Assembly (NCBI RefSeq): GCF_019578655.1
Contig: NC_063256.1
Location: forward strand, 25,654,342 to 25,718,341
Direction: 5' to 3'
DNA: 64,000 nt
From: Ricinus communis
Lineage: Eukaryota; Streptophyta; Magnoliopsida; Malpighiales; Euphorbiaceae
Positions within the stretch are counted from its first letter, which is position 1. Each line of letters begins with the position of its first letter. Below are positions 58,291-64,000 of the stretch, piece after piece. Position numbers and translations under genes: made by a program. The notes below the pieces were generated by a model, which was not told the DNA's origin, searched no databases, and was given only the letters and a program-made list of their open reading frames with translations.

Positions 58291-60302
58291 TGTTTGGAAA
58301 AACACATGCAATAGCGCAGTGGAATCTCTAAACCTTTCACATCCCATAGAAATTAAGGTTACAAGTTGTAATTGAGGATTTAAGTTGAGAAAAGGAATAA
58401 TGTTTTCCTTTATGAACGTGAAGAACACAAAGAAAAAAACTACAACCTTTGAACAACAGAGTTCAATTCTTGATTGTTGATGATGTTTCTGTTAGAGAAT
58501 CAAATAGAGATTTGCAATTGCAAATCCTCTAGATTATCTCACACAACCAATCTCAAGCAAAGCTATTCAATCCTTGAAGATGAAGAACTCCTTCTTCTCT
58601 TTCAAGTTTCCTATTATGATAACCTTGTTATGATAGTAAGTATGTCAACTATCTCTATTCTTCTTATAATAATAGGAGTAAGAAACTCTCTTATATAGTG
58701 TTAAGGATTCATAATTATTAACACAGTTATACAAACACATGTCATTACAGAATTCTTTTGTGATGATATGTGTCAAGCAGTATTAACACGTGTCATCATA
58801 AAACTCTTTTGTGATGATATGTGTCAAGCTATATTAAGACCACGTGTCAAGCTGCTTTCTTAACATATGTCATCATAAAACCCTTTTGCTGATGACACGT
58901 GTCAAGCTGCTTTCTCAACACATGTCATCATAAAACCCTTTTGGTGATGACACGTGTCAAGCTATTTTCCTAATACATGTCATCATATACCTTTTATAAT
59001 GACACGTGTCAAGCTACTTTCATGAGACGTGTCATCCTAAAATCTTTTTATGATGACACGTGTCAAGCTGCTGTACAAATACATGTCATTACAAACTCTT
59101 TTGTGATGATATGTGTCAAGCTCCTTTAATATATAACACTTATATATTATACATTATCATTAATTAGATATTTACAAACTTTAACTTCAGAAGATGCTAG
59201 TGTTCTTACTCAAGGTACCAGTCAAGTCGATCGTTGTGCTTGAGTTGATCTTAACGTGTATGACTTTCTAGGTTCATTATTAATTGGCAATGGGAATTTA
59301 ATATTGAACTCTTTAATATTAATTAAAACACTTTAATCAACTAAGGGAACAATTAAATAATTGTCTCTCAATCGTTTCCATAAATTATAAGTAATGTCTA
59401 GCAACATATTATAATTACCTAATTAATAATAAAGGCATTAATCATCCATGAACCTTTTATTTATGATTACCGTGTAATTAAATCCTTCCAATGAATAATA
59501 TCCCGATCAAATGAAGATCATGGAATAGTCAAATCCACTAACTTGATTCTTGACCAATTCCAGGATACGTCTCAACTAAATATAATTAATGCGGAAACCC
59601 ATTTTCCATTAATCATAATTACCTCGGTCAAGGATTTTTTAAGTAAGATGTTATCAAATCGCATAGGATATTCTCCTTGTTTACTCAAGGCAATGGATTC
59701 CTTGTTGATGAACACTGCCTCCATGCATATGCAACTTTAGCCACTATCTGCAAGTACCCATTCTAGGTATGAACGGATTCCTAAAGCATAGGCAAATTCC
59801 AATTACATATTCATGAGACAACTCTGTCACCTCAGGTTTGAGGATTAGTTACACCATCATAACTTAATAATGAATCAATGACTTAAGTATTCTTCAAGTC
59901 ATGTTCAAGTCCACTCGTCTTACAAGTGACCATAATGATTAACTTAGTAACTCATACTAAATGGGATGAGACTCACCATCCTATATATATTAGTATCTCA
60001 TACTAATTATAGGATTAAACTCATTATGTTGGTCTTCCAGATTAAAGATGTCTAATATTTAATCCTATAACCAAGAACTATTTTATAATATTTATTCTAA
60101 AGATCATCCGTCACTCATATTTTCAACTCTTGAGAATTGAATCTTTAATAAATATTATTAGACTCATTTAATAATTAAATTACTATAAAATTGAATGATA
60201 GACAACTACCATTAATAAAATAAGTATTCATTACATAATAATATCATAATGTATGAACCAAAAAGCAAACGTCGAATTGGCTTTTAGGATATACATTTAA
60301 CA
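58291..60302 (-). repeat. 5' LTR of E5
   Basis: Starts TGTTTGGAAAA in plus reading (element 3' edge) and ends ACATTTAACA. It matches 51328-53319 over 2 kb. The G-box array (58737-59115) lies just upstream of the TATA box (CACTATATAAGAGAG, about 58690-58703) in element orientation. Confidence 0.92.
58737..59115. repeat. Array of ~55-bp G-box units in the E5 5' LTR
   Basis: Eight GTGTCAAGC-centred units counterpart to those in the 3' LTR. Four to five keep GACACGTGTC exactly. The array ends roughly 35 bp before the TATA box. Confidence 0.9.
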
Positions 60303-60303
60303 A

Positions 60304-62440
60304 TAAATGGGTATATAGAAACAAGTTAGATGATCAAGGTTCCATCACTAGGAAGAAGGCCTGATTGGTTGCCAAAGGCTATAACCAAGAGGAAGACATT
60401 AACTATGATAACATTTTTGCCCCGATTACAAGATTAGAAGCAAATAGAATTTTGCTAGCCTATGCTATCATATAAACTTTAAAATTTTTCAAATGGATGT
60501 TAAAAGTGCTTTTTTGAATGGTTTTATTGAAGAAGAAATGTATGTTGAATAACCTTCGAGTTTTGAGCATCATGAGTTTTTCAAACCATGTTTTTAAATT
60601 GTCAAAAGCCTTGTATGGTTTATAACAAGCTCGTTGAGCTTGGTATGAAAGGCGTAGCACATATTTGCTTCAAAATGGTTTTCAAAAGGGAAGGTTGACA
60701 CTAATAATCGTGATTCCTTGATTGTTCAAATATATATTGATGATATAATATTTTGTGCTACTAATGAATTCTTGTGTTAAGAATTTTCTAAGTGCATGAC
60801 TAAGGAGTTTGAGATGACCATGATGGAAGAACTCATGATCTTTCTAGGATTGCAAATCAAACAATGCAAGGATGGTATCTTCATCAACCAATCCAAGTAT
60901 ATCAAAGAACTTCTCAAAAAGTTTGGAATTGAGGGATGCAAGATTGCCAAGACTAATGAGCATATCAACAAAATTGGACAAAAATAAAAAGGGTAAGGCA
61001 TTTGATAAGAAAAAAATAGAGGTATTATTGGATCTCTACTCTATTTCATGACTTCTAGACTAAATACTATATATAGTATTTGCTTGTACGCTCATTTTCA
61101 ATCTAGTCCTAGAGAGTCACATGTGCATGTGGTCAAGTTCTATAATATTTACATAGCACTATGCATGGTTTAAAGGTCAATCTGCCCCCTCAACTTGGAG
61201 TCAATGGCTAATTTACTTAGATTTTAATTTTTTGGCCCATTTTAGCCACCGACTTCGCAAAAGCGGCCAATTTAGTCCAAAATCTCATAAAAATTAAGAG
61301 ATTGGATTCCGTGCATCATGCAAAGCAAGTGAATGTAGGACTTAATTAATAACTAATTTTAATTTTACTCTTTGAATTTGATATTATGTATTAAACTTAG
61401 TAAAATAATTTGTATAATAAAATTTTTATTTTAATATAATCTAATAATAATCTCTAACAGAAAATAATTAAATTACATTTTTTATAAAAAAATTAAATTA
61501 AGTAATAAAATTGAACTCATGCAAGTTTAATTTTTTATTAGAATTAGAAAAAATATTTGGTCTTTAAAATAATTAATCTTAATTTCTAACAAAAATAATT
61601 AATTGATAAGTTTTTTCCTTTATTTTTTATTTTTAGCACAATTTAGTCTAGATTAAAGAAATTGCTAATTAGTTACTATTATTTAATTTAAATTATTTAG
61701 TAATTTTATTTTAATTGAGTTTGATATTTATTATGAAGTTCTAAGGACTAAATTGGATTTTACTTATTGATTAGGTTATTTAACTGAACTTTTACTTGCT
61801 TTAGATGATGTATGAAATCAAATCTCTAGTTTTGTGGGAGTTTGAACTAGATTGGACGCTTTTGCCAAGTTGGTGGGTAAAATGGGCCAAAATTTTAAAA
61901 TCTGAGTAAATTGGCCTTCGGCTCCAAGTTGAAGTAGCAAATTGACCTTTAAACCCACTATGCATTTAGGTCTTTGGTATCTAAAGGATACATCATTTGA
62001 CATAGTTGGCTTCTTTGATGCCGACTATACAGTAGTCTCTTAGATAAAAGGAGCACTTCCTAAACTTGTCATTTCTTATGAGAGTGTTTAGTTTTATGGT
62101 TTAGTAAGAAGCAAGTCTCGATTACCTTATCTATCGCCAAAGCGGAATATATGGCGGTGGGTTGTTGTACTCAAATTCTTTTGATAAATCAATAACCCAA
62201 GGATTATTGCCAAGTTCTTAATCACATTCCTATTAAGTGTGATAACACTAGTGCAATAAACTTATCCATGAACCTCATTCAACATTCTAGGAGTAAACAC
62301 ATAGAGATTAGGCATCACTTTTTAAGAGATCATGTGCAATGTGGTGTTAGAATTTATTGACACTAATAATTAACTTGCTGATATTTTCACCAAACCCCTT
62401 AGTAAAGAAAGACTAAACTTCATTAAAAAAGAAACTTGGT
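60304..62440 (+). pseudogene. E4 pol, second part (RT and RNase H)
   Basis: Continues from E5 with KWVYRNKLDDQG, a KGYNQEEDINYD block and ITRLEANRILLAYA. Next come KALYGL and the active site YIDDIIF (about 60730-60753), then EFEMTMMEELMIFLGLQIKQ and MSINTKLDK-like text (60796-60987 frame). The MITE interrupts the RNase H region at 61158. It resumes with YLKDTSF and DADY, then [26 protein letters not shown] and [15 protein letters not shown], ending near 62400. Frameshifts and stops are frequent. Confidence 0.88.
61167..61956. mobile_element. Mutator-type MITE in E4 pol
   Basis: A 790-bp insert between 9-bp copies ACTATGCAT (61158-61166 and 61957-61965). Long inverted ends share GGTTTAAAGGTCAAT, TCAACTTGGAG, AATTTACT and TTTGGCCCATTTTA. 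It codes for no transposase. A 9-bp duplication with these ends indicates the Mutator superfamily. Confidence 0.88.
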
Positions 62441-63045
62441 ATGCCTTGATTGTAATTATATTGAATATTTTGATTGATTGTATATTTGTTGTGTATATGT
62501 GCTTTTTGATACAATTATTGAATGGAAATGAATATGAATCACAATTGAAGCATTCAATGTCTTTACATCCATTCATACATTAGAGGGATCATTTGTCACA
62601 AGAGGCAAACTAATATAATATTTCAAAAATCGTAGTCGAGATGCACAAGCACGGTCGTGAATCAAGGCCAGAATATGATTATCCGCCGTTAGTTCTGCCA
62701 TATTTTTACTCATTTTTTTTGATCGCGCCCTTAGCATTTGCAGTCACGATGCTAGTCAAGTTAGCTGTTCTAACTAAAATTTAAATCACTCTGTGTATCA
62801 TAGTCACGAAAAGATCCTACATAGATATTACCATTACATTTGACCATTTACGAGGAGTTACAACTCTTTAAAGTAATTTTACCATTTTTTGATAAGACTT
62901 TGGTTATAAATACCCCCTCATCATTCTTACAGGCACTCTAACTCATATTCTTGATTTCTAATCTCAAGTTTGAATCTTTCTCTCTCACAAAAACATTCTT
63001 TTAAAGAAAATTCCTTGCATCACTTCATTTATCATTTATTTCTTC
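62441..63045 (+). other. Spacer with promoter-like TATA upstream of E4 post-pol ORF
   Basis: No gene. TATAAATA (62905-62912) in GGTTATAAATACCCCCTC closely resembles the E4 LTR TATA context (TGTATAAATACCCTCAT). It lies about 134 bp before the ATG at 63046. CACGGTC and GATCGCGCCC words lie further upstream. Confidence 0.45.
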
Positions 63046-64000
63046 AATGGCTTCTAAGAGAACCAAAACTTAAGCAAGCAAGGGTAAGGGTGAGGCCTTA
63101 GATCAAGATACTCTTGCCTCCTCCCTTGACATCTTCACTAGAATAAAGGGGACAACTCGAGAGACTAGAAACAAGTATAAGATTCTTGCTAAGAAGAAGT
63201 TTGAAGCTTCAAGAGCCCCTCTTAATGTAGACTTTCAGACGATTGGAGCATATGAAAATGTTCTTAAACATCTTAACAACATTTAAATGGATAGACTTGT
63301 CTATCCTAATGTGGATGGGTATACACTCTAGATTTCTTAAATTCATTGGGAGTTAGTAAAAGGCATGGGGAGAATTGGGCTACTTTAAAATTACCTTGAA
63401 CCTCGTTGGACAAAAATTTCCCCTCACAAGGAGCAATTTTGGAAACATCTTTAATTTTCAAGATCATGGAATCACTGCCCTTGGAGATTTGGAGGTAAGT
63501 TTGGTCAATTTTTAGAAAACCATTTCTATTGAAACAAAATTAGACAAAAATTCCAATGCCAAACACATAGAATTCCTCATCCATTGACCCTCAGTAAACT
63601 CATCACCCTCATAATTCATGGAAAGTGTGATAAAAATGAGAAAATAACCCAAAAGGATCTATGCATCATCTATTGCATAAACCTGTTAAATTGTCATATT
63701 TCTCATTGACCATTTTTTGCACCTTGCCAAGTCTTCCCATGGATGATTACTTTTTTCTTCCTATGTATCCATGATAACCAACTATTTCGAACTTCTCACC
63801 CCCAATAACCTAGCCCACTTGAAACACCCTTTACTTATGAGCACCAACTACATTACCCTCTAATATTTCCTACATTCCAAAGTGATCAAGAATAAGGTGA
63901 TGATCTTCATGACCAAGCAAGCCAAAAGAATTGAGAAATTGTATAGGCTTCTCAAATATGTTCATAAGGATTCATTGAGATTCAAAAACATCATGATATC
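63046..64000 (+). pseudogene. E4 post-pol ORF in the env position, incomplete
   Basis: ATG at 63046 gives MASKRTKT, then a stop, then SKGKGEALDQDTLASSLDIF and RNKYKILAKKKFEASRAPL. Further in-frame stops (mostly TAA at likely Gln sites) occur through to the window end. Length, position after pol and basic/Ser start fit the env-like or plant transposon-protein ORF of SIRE elements. No membrane segment or signal was judged reliable, so an envelope role is not claimed. The gene continues beyond the window. Confidence 0.5.

Larger units (their letters stand above)
51328..60303 (-). mobile_element. E5: Ty1/copia retrotransposon nested in E4
   Basis: Minus-strand element with 2-kb LTRs (51328-53319 and 58291-60302), primer-binding site 58274-58289, gag, pol and a polypurine tract at 53320. 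It sits between TAAAT copies (51323-51327, 60304-60308), a 5-bp target duplication. The E4 pol frame GxKW|VYRNK is restored when it is removed. Its genes contain stops. The LTR copies differ noticeably, so insertion is not recent. Confidence 0.92.
46330..64000 (+). mobile_element. E4: SIRE/Maximus-type copia retrotransposon, running off the window
   Basis: Plus-strand element: 5' LTR ending at 47394, primer-binding site complementary to initiator tRNA-Met, gag, a single pol, and a post-pol ORF near 63046. Pol is split at 51323-51327 / 60304-60308 by E5, and a MITE interrupts its RNase H region. A post-pol ORF in the env position is characteristic of the SIRE/Maximus lineage. The 3' LTR lies outside the window. 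Confidence 0.85.

Overview
The window is plant nuclear DNA, almost certainly from a eudicot. It is AT-rich, holds one intron-containing gene with a heat-shock promoter, and is otherwise dominated by Ty3/gypsy and Ty1/copia retrotransposons, with DNA-transposon remnants. The species cannot be fixed from the sequence. No tRNA, rRNA or CRISPR was seen. Nearly every mobile-element gene is broken by stops or frameshifts, so most of the window is decayed repeat DNA.

Layout. 1-3.4 kb: a nested foldback repeat, then the only credible functional gene, a chloroplast small heat shock protein (HSP21 type, minus strand, two exons, with a TATA box and two heat-shock-element clusters). 3.5-7 kb: remnants of an RNase H-like gene, a gypsy pol, and a 5'-truncated copia element with its 3' LTR. 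7-10.7 kb: non-coding, with LTR-like pieces. 10.7-36.8 kb: a nest of retrotransposons. An old Tat-like gypsy pol (10698-12284 and 36025-36830, minus) was split inside its RNase H domain by an Athila-lineage element, E1 (12285-36024). E1 carries gag, pol, an extra ORF with AT-hook-like motifs and an ATHILA ORF-1-like gene. At E1's 3' LTR boundary sits a second Athila-like element, E2 (13738-22027). E2 is mostly deleted internally and contains two inverted LTRs of a third family. E1 also contains a partial LTR between 36-bp direct repeats, a Mutator-type MITE and a tandem duplication of the integrase C-terminus.

36.8-42.3 kb: an unidentified decayed stretch, then a second, plus-strand Tat-like element truncated at the RT active site. 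42.3-45.3 kb: AT-rich DNA and a decayed PIF/Harbinger transposase. 45.4 kb to the end: a SIRE/Maximus-type copia element, E4 (plus), running off the window. E4 is split at a Trp codon by another copia element, E5 (51328-60303, minus, 2-kb LTRs), and carries a second Mutator-type MITE (61167-61956).

The most interesting theme is regulatory. In several unrelated LTR families here, a cluster of GC-rich, partly palindromic words lies directly upstream of the TATA-like box. Similar promoter-like blocks occur inside E1 and E4 just upstream of post-pol ORFs, and E1's AT-hook ORF has its own TATA box about 54 bp before its ATG. The nesting order is Tat-like < E1 < E2, and separately E4 < E5. It is supported by split reading frames and target-site duplications visible in the sequence.
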